60,976 bases of DNA. Source: Thauera sp. UBA6194 (GTDB lineage Bacteria > Pseudomonadota > Gammaproteobacteria > Burkholderiales > Rhodocyclaceae). The notes under the pieces were generated by a model. It was given only the letters and a program-made list of their open reading frames with translations, made no database searches and was not told the origin of the DNA. Positions 8,924 through 17,360 of the stretch are shown one piece after another (position 1 is the first letter of the stretch; each line of letters begins with the position of its first letter). The stretch lies in the NCBI GenBank assembly GCA_002422685.1, contig DITC01000066.1, positions 1 through 60,976 on the forward strand, read 5' to 3'. Both the position numbers and the translations under genes were made by a program.

Positions 8924-9178
8924 ATGGATTGCCGCCCGGGCTGCGCCGCCTGCTGCATCGCGCCCTCGATCTCGTCGCCGATTCCGGGCATGCCGCAGGG
9001 CAAGCCCGCCGGTGTGCGCTGCGTGCAGCTCGACGAGGCCGACCGCTGCCGCCTGTTCGGCGACCCGCGCCGACCGGCCGTGTGCGCCAGCCTCAAACCG
9101 GCCGCGGAGATGTGCGGCGCGGAGCGCGCGCAGGCGATGCACTATCTGCACACGCTCGAAGCGCTGACCTCGGCCTGA
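8924..9178 (+). CDS. YkgJ-family cysteine cluster protein
   Basis: An 84-residue protein beginning MDCRPGCAACCIAPSISSPIPGMP, typical of the short YkgJ/UPF0153 type that binds zinc or an iron-sulfur cluster through its cysteines. Cysteines at positions 3, 7, 10 and 11 form the N-terminal group, and four more follow, two of them near residues 33 and 42. Biochemical role is unknown. It starts 3 bases after the DUF2478 gene and is surely expressed with it. Confidence 0.85.
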   Translation: MDCRPGCAACCIAPSISSPIPGMPQGKPAGVRCVQLDEADRCRLFGDPRRPAVCASLKPAAEMCGAERAQAMHYLHTLEALTSA

Positions 9179-9251
9179 AGGCACCGCCGCCTCACACGCG
9201 ACACGGGCCAGCGCGCAGACCGCGGCCTGCACCATCCATTCAGCATCGCCT

Positions 9252-9280
9252 CTGCGGCGCAACATCGCGGGCGCTATAAT
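9252..9280 (+). promoter_or_regulatory. Probable uppP promoter
   Basis: A perfect TATAAT box at 9275-9280 lies 33 bases before the uppP start. The matching -35 region (CTGCGG at 9252-9257) is poor, so the promoter probably relies on the -10 box or an activator. Confidence 0.45.
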
Positions 9281-9313
9281 TCCGCCTCTTTTCCCCACCC
9301 GCCTCCAGGCCGC

Positions 9314-10138
9314 ATGGACCTCTCCCTCCTCCTCGTCGCGCTCGTCCTCGGCATCGTCGAAGGCCTGACCGAATTCCTGCCGGTGTCGTCCACCGGCCAC
9401 CTCATCATCATCGGCGACGCGCTCGGCTACAACGACGACACCAGCAAGGTGTTCAAGATCGTCATCCAGCTCGCCGCGATCCTCGCCGTGTGCTGGGACT
9501 ACCGCGCGCGCCTGATCAAGGTCGCCGGCGGGCTCACGACCGAACCGGCCGCGCAGCGCTTCGTGGGGCTGCTGTTCATCGCCTTCCTGCCCGCGGCCGT
9601 GCTCGGGCTGATGTTCCACTCCACGATCAAGAGCCTGCTCTTCAACCCGATCACCGTGGCGACCGCGCTCGTGGTCGGCGGCCTGATCATCCTGTACGTG
9701 GAAAAGCGCGCCTACCACCCACGCATCAACGACGTCGACGAGATGCGCTGGACCGACGCGCTCAAGGTCGGCTTCGCCCAGGCGCTGGCGATGATCCCGG
9801 GCACCTCGCGCTCGGGCGCCACCATCATGGGCGGCCTGATCTTCGGCCTGTCGCGCAAGACGGCCGCCGAGTTCTCCTTCTTCCTGGCGATCCCGACCAT
9901 GTTCGCCGCCACCGCCTACGACCTGTACAAGAACTGGGCGCTGCTTCGCCTCGAAGACCTGCCGGTGTTCGCGGTCGGCTTCGTCGCCTCCTTCGTCGCC
10001 GCGATGTGGGCGGTGAAGAGCTTCATCAAGTTCATCTCCAACCACACCTTCATCGTCTTCGCCTGGTACCGCATCGTGTTCGGCATCTTCGTGCTCGCGA
10101 CCTGGTATTTCGGCTGGGTCGAGTGGTCCGAACCCTGA
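9314..10138 (+). CDS. uppP: Undecaprenyl-diphosphatase UppP (BacA)
   Basis: Integral membrane phosphatase that recycles undecaprenyl diphosphate, the lipid carrier for cell-wall and polysaccharide units. The 274-residue protein shows the two signature motifs: LTEFLPVSSTGH near residues 18-30 and PGTSRSGATI near 160, which together form the active site. About eight hydrophobic segments are visible. It is followed after 14 bases by an esterase gene and then a methyltransferase, so it probably heads a short operon. Confidence 0.97.
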   Translation: MDLSLLLVALVLGIVEGLTEFLPVSSTGHLIIIGDALGYNDDTSKVFKIVIQLAAILAVCWDYRARLIKVAGGLTTEPAAQRFVGLLFIAFLPAAVLGLMFHSTIKSLLFNPITVATALVVGGLIILYVEKRAYHPRINDVDEMRWTDALKVGFAQALAMIPGTSRSGATIMGGLIFGLSRKTAAEFSFFLAIPTMFAATAYDLYKNWALLRLEDLPVFAVGFVASFVAAMWAVKSFIKFISNHTFIVFAWYRIVFGIFVLATWYFGWVEWSEP

Positions 10139-10152
10139 TCGAGGCACGCACG

Positions 10153-10761
10153 ATGATCGTCTATCTGCACGGCTTCCGTTCCGCCCCGGCCTCGATCAAG
10201 GCGCAGGCGCTCAAGGCGCGCATGGTCGAGCGCGGCCTCGCCGAGCGCTTCTGGTGCCAACAACTGCCGGTGTCGCCGCGCGCGGCGATCGCGCTCGCCG
10301 AAGCCGAAATTGCGCGCGCCCGCGCTGAGGGGCTGACGCCCACCGTGGTCGGCAGCTCGCTCGGCGGCTACTACGCCACCTGGCTGGCCGAGCGCCACGG
10401 CCTGCGCGCGGTGCTGGTCAATCCGGCGGTGGTGGCGCCGCTCTCGCTCGAGGTCTTTGTCGGCACGCAGACGAACCTCTACACCGGCGAATCCTTCGAT
10501 TTCACCCACGGTCACATCGACGAGCTGCGCGCGCTCGAGGTCCCCGCGATCACCCACCCCGAGCGCTACTGGCTGCTCGCCGAGACCGGTGACGAGGTGC
10601 TCGACTACCGCCACGCGGTGGCGAAATACGCCGGCGCCCGGCAAACCGTGCTGCAAGGCGGTGATCACGGCTTCTCGCGCTGGGGCGACTACCTCGACGC
10701 GGTGATCGCCTTCGCACAGGCTGGCGCGCCCGCCGGGGCCGGCACAGGAACGACATCATGA
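10153..10761 (+). CDS. YqiA/YcfP-type alpha/beta-fold esterase
   Basis: The 202-residue protein belongs to the small YqiA-like esterases. It starts MIVYLHGFRSAP, where HGF forms the oxyanion region; the nucleophile elbow is GSSLGGYYA near residue 75; a catalytic Asp is likely in the LLAETGDEVLDY segment and the catalytic His in GGDHGFSRW. These enzymes hydrolyse short acyl esters in vitro, with unknown natural substrate. Its stop overlaps the start of the next gene by 4 bases (ATGA), a sign of coupled translation. Confidence 0.85.
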   Translation: MIVYLHGFRSAPASIKAQALKARMVERGLAERFWCQQLPVSPRAAIALAEAEIARARAEGLTPTVVGSSLGGYYATWLAERHGLRAVLVNPAVVAPLSLEVFVGTQTNLYTGESFDFTHGHIDELRALEVPAITHPERYWLLAETGDEVLDYRHAVAKYAGARQTVLQGGDHGFSRWGDYLDAVIAFAQAGAPAGAGTGTTS

Positions 10762-11666
10762 GCACGACCGACCCTCACGACGACAACAACGCGGCGCCTG
10801 CCGCCGCCCCCGCGGGCTTCGACGCGCGCCGCTTCAAGGCCATGGAGCGGGCCGGCTTCAACCGCATCGCCGCGCGCTACGCCGAAGGCGCCCACCTGCG
10901 CGCCGACCTCGCCGCTGCGCTCCTCGACGCCGCCGCGCTCGCGCCCGGACAGCGCGTGCTCGACCTCGCCAGCGGTCCCGGCCTGCTCGCGCGCGATGCC
11001 GCGCTGCGCGTGAGCCCGGGCGGCACCGTGCTCGCCACCGACATCGCCGAGGGCATGCTCGCCGAGGGCGCCCGCCGCTGCGGCGAACACGCCGACACGC
11101 CCTGCTTCGCCGCCGCCGACGCCGAGCACCTGTGCCTGGCCGACGCCAGCGTCGATCGCGTGCTGGCCGGGCTGGCGCTGTTCATCTTCCCGCACCCCGA
11201 GCGCGCGCTCGCCGAGATGAAGCGCGTGCTCGTGCCCGGCGGCCAGGTCGCGCTGTCGGTGTGGGGCGCGCGCGCGACCGTGCCGCTGATCCACCGCGCA
11301 CAGGACACCATCGCCCGGCTGCTGCCAGCCCCGAAGGTCGCGCGCCCGTCGGTGTTCCGCTACGGTGAGCCCGAGGTGCTGGCGCAAACCCTCGGCGCGG
11401 CGGGCTTCGTCGACGTCGACATCCGCCCGTGCGAATTCAGCTGCCATTTCGAGAGCGCCGACGCCTACTGGTGGGCCTTCCTCGACCTCGCCGGCGGCGC
11501 CGCCGAGGCCCTCGGCCGCCTGCCGCAAGCCACGCAGGACGCGCTGCAGGCCGCCGTGGTGGATGAGCTCGCCCAGCACTGCTGCGACGACGGCCGCGGT
11601 GGCTACCTGCTGCCCGCACGCACCCTGGTCGCCACCGCCCGTCGCCCCACTTCCCCCAAGCCCTGA
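10758..11666 (+). CDS. Class I SAM-dependent methyltransferase
   Basis: The 302-residue protein has a Rossmann methyltransferase fold of the UbiE/Methyltransf_11 kind. Motif I is VLDLASGPG (67-75), the acidic end of strand 2 is LATDIAEGML, and FAAADAEHLCLADASVDRVL matches motifs II-III. A Pro/Ala-rich N-terminal stretch precedes the domain. The substrate cannot be told from the sequence. It overlaps the esterase gene by 4 bases and is followed by rarD after 18. Confidence 0.8.
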   Translation: MSTTDPHDDNNAAPAAAPAGFDARRFKAMERAGFNRIAARYAEGAHLRADLAAALLDAAALAPGQRVLDLASGPGLLARDAALRVSPGGTVLATDIAEGMLAEGARRCGEHADTPCFAAADAEHLCLADASVDRVLAGLALFIFPHPERALAEMKRVLVPGGQVALSVWGARATVPLIHRAQDTIARLLPAPKVARPSVFRYGEPEVLAQTLGAAGFVDVDIRPCEFSCHFESADAYWWAFLDLAGGAAEALGRLPQATQDALQAAVVDELAQHCCDDGRGGYLLPARTLVATARRPTSPKP

Positions 11667-11684
11667 GCCTCCCCGGCGCCAAAC

Positions 11685-12653
11685 GTGGCGCCAGCGCCCC
11701 TGCGCCCCTCTCTCCCGTTGCCCGCTTCCGTGTCCACTCAAATCGCCCAAGCTGCCGCCCCCACCGACACGCACGCGCGCAACGGCATGCTCGCCGCGCT
11801 CACCGCCTTCTGCATCTGGGGCCTGGCGCCGCTGTATTTCCGTGCCATAGGCAGCGTGCCGCCGTTCGAGATCGTCGCCCACCGGGTAGCCTGGTCGGCG
11901 CTGTTCCTGGCCGGACTGGTCGCGCTGCTGCCCTCCACCGGCGGCTTCGCGCGCGTGCGCGGCGTGCTGGCGCAGCCACGCCTGGTCGCGCTGCTCGCGT
12001 TTACGGCCTTTCTCACCAGCAGCAACTGGACGGTCTTCATCTGGGCGATCGACGCCGGGCGCCTGCTCGAAGCCAGCCTGGGCTACTTCATCAATCCGCT
12101 CGTCAGCGTGGCGCTGGGCGCGCTCTTTCTCGGCGAGCGTCTGCGCCCGCTGCAGGCGGTGGCGGTGGCGATTGCGTTTGCCGGCGTGGGCTGGCGCGTG
12201 TGGCAGCTCGGCAACCTGCCCTGGATCGCGCTCTACCTCGCCGGCACCTTCGGCCTGTATGGCCTGTTGCGCAAGCGCGCACCGGTCGAGGCCGCGAGCG
12301 GGCTGTTCATCGAGACCTTGCTCGTCGCCCCGCTCGCGCTCGGCTGGCTGGGCTGGCTCGCCCACCAGGGCCGCCTGAACTTCGGCAGCGGCGTGCACAC
12401 CGACTGGCTGCTGCCGCTCACCGGCGTGCTCACCGCGGTGCCGCTGATGCTGTTCGCGGTCGGCGCGCGCCGGCTGCCGCTCGCCACCGTGGGCTTTCTG
12501 CAGTACATCGCGCCCAGCCTGAACTTTCTGGTCGCGGTGCTGATCTTCCGCGAACCCTTCGACACCACCCAGCTCGTCGGCTTCGCGCTCATCTGGTTTG
12601 CGCTCGCGCTGTATTCGGTCGATCTGGTGCACGCCGCGCGCAAGCCGCGCTGA
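11685..12653 (+). CDS. rarD: RarD-type EamA-family transporter
   Basis: Inner-membrane permease of the drug/metabolite (EamA) superfamily with about ten transmembrane helices. The FCIWGLAPLYFRAI segment in helix 1 and SNWTVFIWAI in helix 3 are typical of RarD; the transported substrate is unknown. The frame opens with GTG at 11685, giving 322 residues; RarD proteins are usually near 300, so a GTG at 11730 (307 residues) may be the real start. Neither has a good ribosome site. Confidence 0.88.
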   Translation: MAPAPLRPSLPLPASVSTQIAQAAAPTDTHARNGMLAALTAFCIWGLAPLYFRAIGSVPPFEIVAHRVAWSALFLAGLVALLPSTGGFARVRGVLAQPRLVALLAFTAFLTSSNWTVFIWAIDAGRLLEASLGYFINPLVSVALGALFLGERLRPLQAVAVAIAFAGVGWRVWQLGNLPWIALYLAGTFGLYGLLRKRAPVEAASGLFIETLLVAPLALGWLGWLAHQGRLNFGSGVHTDWLLPLTGVLTAVPLMLFAVGARRLPLATVGFLQYIAPSLNFLVAVLIFREPFDTTQLVGFALIWFALALYSVDLVHAARKPR

Positions 12654-12779
12654 AGCACGCCGATACCCTTCGGCACGAAACCGCGACCTTGATCACGCAT
12701 CGAAGCGCACAAGGGTTACGCGACTTTAGGGCGGGCGGCCCGAATCCAGTAAACTAGCGCGCTTGAATTCTCCAGGCAG

Positions 12780-14693
12780 ATGCCGATGTTCGTGCTGTAT
12801 GAAGAGGACGGGGCCTTCAAGGCCGGCACGATCCTCGCCGATAACGAAACCACCCTGCAGGTCGAAAACACGCACGGCAAGCGCATCAAGCTCAAGCGCG
12901 CCAACGTGCTGATGAGCTTTCGCGAGCCGGGGCCGGCCGAGCTGCTCACCCGCGCCGAGGCCGAAGCCGAGGCGCTCGACGTCGAGTTCCTGTGGGAGGT
13001 GTGCGGCGACGAGGAGTTCGCCTTCGGCGACTTTGCCGCCGAATATCAGGGGCGCACGCCGAACGCGGTCGAATCGGCCGCCGTGCTGCTGCGCCTGCAC
13101 TCGGCGCCGATCTGGTTTCACCGCAAGGGCAAGGGGCGCTTTCGCAAGGCGCCCGCCGACATCCTGCAGGCCGCGCTCGCCGGCCTGGAAAAGAAGCGCC
13201 AGCAGGCCGCTGCCATCGAGCACATGCGCACCGAGCTGGTCGACGGCCGGCTGCCGCCCGAGCTCGCCGCGCTGCTGCCGCAGGCGCTTTACCGCCCCGA
13301 CCGCAACCGCCCCGAGATCAAGGCCCTCGAGGCCGCCTGCGTCGACAGCGGGCTGTCGGCCGCGCGCCTGCTGCTCAAGTGCGGCGCGCTCGCCTCGAGC
13401 TACGACTTTCACTACAACCGCTTCCTGTTCGAGCACTTCCCCGAGGGCACGAGCTTCCCCGCACTCGAGGCCTCCACCCTGCCCGGCGATCTGCCGCGCG
13501 CCGACGTGGCCGCGTTCTCGATCGACGACGCCTCCACCACCGAGATCGACGACGCGTTCTCGGTGACCCCGCGCGCCGAGGGCGGCTGGCGCGTCGGCAT
13601 CCATATCGCCGCGCCGGCGCTGGGCTTTGCGCGCGGCTCGGGCCTGGACGCGATCGCCCGCCGCCGGCTGTCCACCGTCTACATGCCGGGCAGCAAGATC
13701 ACCATGCTGCCCGACGAGGTAGTGCAGACCTTCACGCTCGCCGAAGGCCGCGACTGCCCGGCGGTGTCCTTGTATCTGGACATCACGCCCGGCCTGGCGA
13801 TCGTCGGCGAGGAGAGCCGGGTCGAGCGGGTGCCGATCGTCGCCAACCTGCGCCATCACGACATCGAGCCGGTGTTCAACGACGAGACGGTGCACAACGG
13901 CATGCCCGACTTCCCCTGGAAGCGCGAGATGATGCTGCTGTGGGACCTGGCCACCGTGCTCGAGGCCGGGCGCGGCAAGGCCGGCGGCAACGAGGACCGC
14001 GTCGACTTCGGCTTCAGCGTGGACTGGAACGTCGACACCGCCGACGGCCCGGGCCACGTCAGCATCAGCCGCCGCCTGCGCGGCTCGCCGATGGACAAGC
14101 TGGTCGCCGAGCTGATGATCCACGCCAACATGACCTGGGGCAAACTGCTCGACGCCTCCGGCATCCCGGGCCTGTACCGCGCCCAGGGCGGCGGCAAGGT
14201 GCGCATGACCACGGTCGCCGCGCCGCACGAGGGCCTGGGCGTCGACTGCTACGCCTGGTCGAGCTCGCCGCTGCGCCGCTATGTGGACCTGGTCAACCAG
14301 TGGCAGATCATCTCGGTGCTGCAGGGCACGGACCCCGCCTTCGCGCCCAAGTCGGCCGAGCTGATGGCGGCGATGCGCGACTTCGAGCTCACCTACGCCG
14401 AATATGCCGAGTTCCAGCGCGGCATGGAGCGCTACTGGTGCCTGCGCTGGCTGCGCCAGCACGGCCGCGGCGAGGTCGAGGCCACGGTGCTGCGCGAGAA
14501 CGTGGTGCGCCTCGCCGAGATCCCGCTCGTGTTCCGCGTGCCTTCGATGCCGCTGCAGATGGTGGGCAGCCGGGTAAAGCTCTTCGTCGAGCACACCGAC
14601 CTGCTCGATGTCGAGGTCGAGGCGCGCTTCGTGCAAACCCTGGCCGAGCCCGACCCGGCGCTCGAGCCCGAAGCCGGCTTCGGCTTCGCCTGA
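12780..14693 (+). CDS. RNase II/VacB-like exoribonuclease (RNB domain)
   Basis: A 637-residue protein with the RNB catalytic domain of 3'-5' exoribonucleases. The metal-binding acidic cluster is visible as SIDDASTTEIDDAFSV, with Asp249, Asp250, Asp257 and Asp258. HIAAP, then YMPGSKITMLPD and CYAWSSSPLRRYVDLVNQ, follow in the usual order. It lacks the full set of OB domains seen in E. coli RNase R and resembles the shorter RNase II-like proteins common in betaproteobacteria. A TAAACT -10-like box stands about 25 bases upstream. The tonB-like gene follows after 22 bases. Confidence 0.9.
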   Translation: MPMFVLYEEDGAFKAGTILADNETTLQVENTHGKRIKLKRANVLMSFREPGPAELLTRAEAEAEALDVEFLWEVCGDEEFAFGDFAAEYQGRTPNAVESAAVLLRLHSAPIWFHRKGKGRFRKAPADILQAALAGLEKKRQQAAAIEHMRTELVDGRLPPELAALLPQALYRPDRNRPEIKALEAACVDSGLSAARLLLKCGALASSYDFHYNRFLFEHFPEGTSFPALEASTLPGDLPRADVAAFSIDDASTTEIDDAFSVTPRAEGGWRVGIHIAAPALGFARGSGLDAIARRRLSTVYMPGSKITMLPDEVVQTFTLAEGRDCPAVSLYLDITPGLAIVGEESRVERVPIVANLRHHDIEPVFNDETVHNGMPDFPWKREMMLLWDLATVLEAGRGKAGGNEDRVDFGFSVDWNVDTADGPGHVSISRRLRGSPMDKLVAELMIHANMTWGKLLDASGIPGLYRAQGGGKVRMTTVAAPHEGLGVDCYAWSSSPLRRYVDLVNQWQIISVLQGTDPAFAPKSAELMAAMRDFELTYAEYAEFQRGMERYWCLRWLRQHGRGEVEATVLRENVVRLAEIPLVFRVPSMPLQMVGSRVKLFVEHTDLLDVEVEARFVQTLAEPDPALEPEAGFGFA

Positions 14694-14715
14694 GCCGCCC
14701 CCAGCCCGAGCCACC

Positions 14716-15654
14716 ATGTCGCAGGCCAGCCCGTCCTCCTCCGCCCCGCCCGCCGCGCCCGCGCCGGCCGGCGCGCGCAGCCTCGGCGGACGCCTGCGCC
14801 GCTTTGGCGGCCCCCTGCTGCTGGCTGCATTCGCCCTCTCGCTCGCGCTGCACGGCGTGCTGCTGCTGATCCAGTTCCGTCTGCCCGAAAGCAAACCCAC
14901 ACGCGACAAGGGCCTGGAGGTGGTGCTGGTCAACACCCGCCACGCCAAGGCGCCCGAAAAGCCCGAGGTGCTGGCACAGACCAATGTCGACGGTGGCGGC
15001 AACACCGACCAGGACGTGCGCGCCAAGACGCCACTGCCCCCTCGGCCAACCCGGAAGGACGGCGACGCCCTGGTCGAGGCCAGGCGTAGCGCCCCTGAGC
15101 CGGTGCGCGAGCAGAAGCAGGTGGTGACGCGCGAAAAGGCCCCCGCGAAGGTCGCCACCGCCCCGAAAAAGGTCGAAAAACCCAGGCCCACGCCCGAACC
15201 CAAGCCCCAAGTCAGCGGCCTCGACCTGCTCGACAGCGCGGCCGCGATCGCCCGCCTGGAAGCCGAAATCGACCGCGACCTGCAGGAGTTGGCCAAACGT
15301 CCGCGGCGCAAGTTCATCGGCGCGCGCGCCAAGGAATACCGCTTCGCCCAGTACGTCGAAGACTGGCGGCAGAAGGTCGAACGCATCGGCACGCTGAACT
15401 ATCCCGAAGCCGCGCGCGGCAAGCTCTACGGCAGCCTGCTGCTGTCGGTGTCGATCCGCGCCGACGGCACGGTTGAAAAGGTTCGCGTGCAGCGCAGCTC
15501 GGGGCAGAAGGTCCTCGACGACGCGGCGATGCGCATCGTGACCATGGCCGCGCCCTACGCCGCCTTCCCGCCCGACATCCGCAAGGATACCGACATCATC
15601 GAGATCACCCGCACCTGGAAGTTCGAACGCAGCGACCGCGTGCGCGCCTACTGA
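14716..15654 (+). CDS. TonB-family energy transducer protein
   Basis: A 312-residue inner-membrane-anchored periplasmic protein. One transmembrane segment (about 33-54) follows a short cytoplasmic, Ala/Pro-rich N-terminus. A long Lys/Pro/Glu-rich linker spans the periplasm, a predicted coiled region lies near 175-200, and the C-terminal TonB-like domain (NYPEAARGKLYGSLLLSVSI) ends the protein. It could pass proton-motive force to outer-membrane receptors, but no exbB/exbD or receptor gene is nearby, so a structural role is possible. ATG at 14716 gives the natural N-terminus. aroE starts 12 bases downstream. Confidence 0.85.
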   Translation: MSQASPSSSAPPAAPAPAGARSLGGRLRRFGGPLLLAAFALSLALHGVLLLIQFRLPESKPTRDKGLEVVLVNTRHAKAPEKPEVLAQTNVDGGGNTDQDVRAKTPLPPRPTRKDGDALVEARRSAPEPVREQKQVVTREKAPAKVATAPKKVEKPRPTPEPKPQVSGLDLLDSAAAIARLEAEIDRDLQELAKRPRRKFIGARAKEYRFAQYVEDWRQKVERIGTLNYPEAARGKLYGSLLLSVSIRADGTVEKVRVQRSSGQKVLDDAAMRIVTMAAPYAAFPPDIRKDTDIIEITRTWKFERSDRVRAY

Positions 15655-15666
15655 GACCGCTCCCCA

Positions 15667-16500
15667 ATGGACCGCTATGCCGTCATCGGCAATCCGATCG
15701 CCCACAGCAAGTCGCCCTGGATCCACGCCGCCTTCGCGCGCCAGACCGGGCAGGCGCTGCGCTACGAAGCCCTGCTCGCGCCGCTGGACGGCTTCGCACG
15801 GACGGTCGCCGAGTTCCGCGCGCACGGCGGTCGCGGCCTGAACGTGACCGTGCCCTTCAAGCTCGAAGCCTTCGCGCTTGCCGAACGCCACACCGCGCGC
15901 GCCGAGCTGGCCGGCGCAGTCAACACGCTCGCCTTCGGCAGCGACGGCATCCTCGGCGACAACACCGACGGCGCGGGGCTGGTGCGCGACCTCACCGCCA
16001 AGCTCGGCTGCACGCTGGCCGGGCGTCGCGTGCTGCTGCTCGGCGCCGGCGGCGCTACGCGCGGTGCGCTGCTGCCGCTGCTCGAAACGCAGCCCGCCCG
16101 CCTCGTCATCGCCAACCGCAGCGTAGACAAGGCCGAGGCGCTCGCCGAGCTGTTCCGCCCGCGTGCCGGGCACACGCGGCTCGAGGGCTGCGGCTTTGCC
16201 GCCCTGGCCGGGCAGCGCTTCGATCTCGTCATCAACGCCACCGCCGCCAGCCTGGCCGGCGCGCTGCCGCCCTTGCCGCCCGGCCTGTATGCCGACGACG
16301 CCCTCGCCTACGACATGATGTACGGCCGCGAACACACGCCCTTCATGCGTGCCGCGCTCGCCGACGGCGCGGCACGCGTGGCCGACGGCCTGGGCATGCT
16401 GGTCGAGCAGGCCGCCGAGAGCTTCGCGCTCTGGCGCGGCGTGCGTCCCGATGGTGCGCCGGTGCTCGCCGAACTGCGCCGGCAGCTCGAGGCCGGCTGA
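15667..16500 (+). CDS. aroE: Shikimate dehydrogenase
   Basis: NADPH-dependent reduction of 3-dehydroshikimate to shikimate in aromatic amino acid synthesis. The 277-residue protein has the substrate-binding NPIAHSKSPWIH near the N-terminus, the catalytic Lys in NVTVPFKLEA, the nucleotide-binding LLGAGGATRGAL, and NATAASL and YDMMYG further on. Length fits the family. mtgA begins inside or right at its 3' end, so the two are co-translated. Confidence 0.97.
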   Translation: MDRYAVIGNPIAHSKSPWIHAAFARQTGQALRYEALLAPLDGFARTVAEFRAHGGRGLNVTVPFKLEAFALAERHTARAELAGAVNTLAFGSDGILGDNTDGAGLVRDLTAKLGCTLAGRRVLLLGAGGATRGALLPLLETQPARLVIANRSVDKAEALAELFRPRAGHTRLEGCGFAALAGQRFDLVINATAASLAGALPPLPPGLYADDALAYDMMYGREHTPFMRAALADGAARVADGLGMLVEQAAESFALWRGVRPDGAPVLAELRRQLEAG

Positions 16501-17224
16501 GCTGGCCGCGCCCGCACGCTCCGGCAACACCAGGCGGCGCGCGCTCGGCTGGCTCGCGCGCGGCCTGCTCGCGGCCCTGTTGCTGCTGCTGTTCTGGCAG
16601 GCGGTGCTGCTGACCCAGGTCATCTGGTGGAGCCGCTTCGACCCGGGCAGCACCAGCTTCATGCGCATGCGCCTGAGCGAGCTGCGCCAGGCCGACCCCA
16701 AGGCCACGCTGCGCCAGCACTGGGTGCCTTACGCGCGCATCTCCATCCACCTCAAGCGCGCCGTGGTCGCGGCCGAGGACGACCGCTTCCTCGAGCACGG
16801 CGGCTTCGACTGGATCGGCATCCAGCGCGCCATCGAACGCAACGCAGAACGCGGCCGCCTCGCCGCCGGCGGCTCGACGATCAGCCAGCAGCTGGCCAAG
16901 AACCTGTTCCTGTCCTCGTCGCGCAGCTGGCTGCGCAAAGGCCAGGAGGCGGTGCTCACGCTGATGATCGAGGCCACCTGGGACAAGCGCCGCATCCTCG
17001 AGGTGTATCTGAACGTGGCCGAGTGGGGCAACGGCATCTTCGGCGCCGAAGCCGCCGCGCGGCACTACTACGGCCGCCCGGCGTCTGGGCTCGGCCCGGC
17101 CGAGGCCGCGCGCCTGGCGGTGATGCTGCCCAACCCGCGCCACTACGAGCGCAACTACGGCCCCCGCCTGGCGGCCCACGCCAGCCGGGTGCAGCGCCGG
17201 ATGGTGCATTCGCAGGTGCCTTGA
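16451..17224 (+). CDS. mtgA: Monofunctional peptidoglycan glycosyltransferase MtgA
   Basis: Polymerises lipid II into glycan strands at the inner membrane. One transmembrane helix is followed by the GT51 domain: AAEDDRFLEHGGFDW holds the catalytic Glu, then GGSTISQQLAKNLFLS and EVYLNVAEWGNGIFGAEAA. The start is uncertain. The first in-frame ATG (16451) gives 257 residues but overlaps aroE by 50 bases. A CTG at 16502, preceded by a GAGG site in the aroE stop region, would give about 240 residues, closer to the family. Confidence 0.9.
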   Translation: MVRRCSPNCAGSSRPAELAAPARSGNTRRRALGWLARGLLAALLLLLFWQAVLLTQVIWWSRFDPGSTSFMRMRLSELRQADPKATLRQHWVPYARISIHLKRAVVAAEDDRFLEHGGFDWIGIQRAIERNAERGRLAAGGSTISQQLAKNLFLSSSRSWLRKGQEAVLTLMIEATWDKRRILEVYLNVAEWGNGIFGAEAAARHYYGRPASGLGPAEAARLAVMLPNPRHYERNYGPRLAAHASRVQRRMVHSQVP

Positions 17225-17230
17225 AAGGGC

Positions 17231-17275
17231 GAGGGGCGAGGCCTCCGGGCGCGCCGCCTCTCCGGGCCTTTTTTT
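17231..17275 (+). terminator. GC-rich stem region with T7 tract after mtgA
   Basis: A run of seven T residues (17269-17275) follows a very GC-rich, partly self-complementary stretch just after the mtgA stop. The pairing is imperfect, so this is only a probable terminator. Confidence 0.4.
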
Positions 17276-17360
17276 CGCGCCCTGTCACATGATCGGGGTC
17301 GCGTGCGCCCAGGGGAGTCCGTAGAATTCCGCCCTTGCACCTTCCCCCGCGATTCGCGCG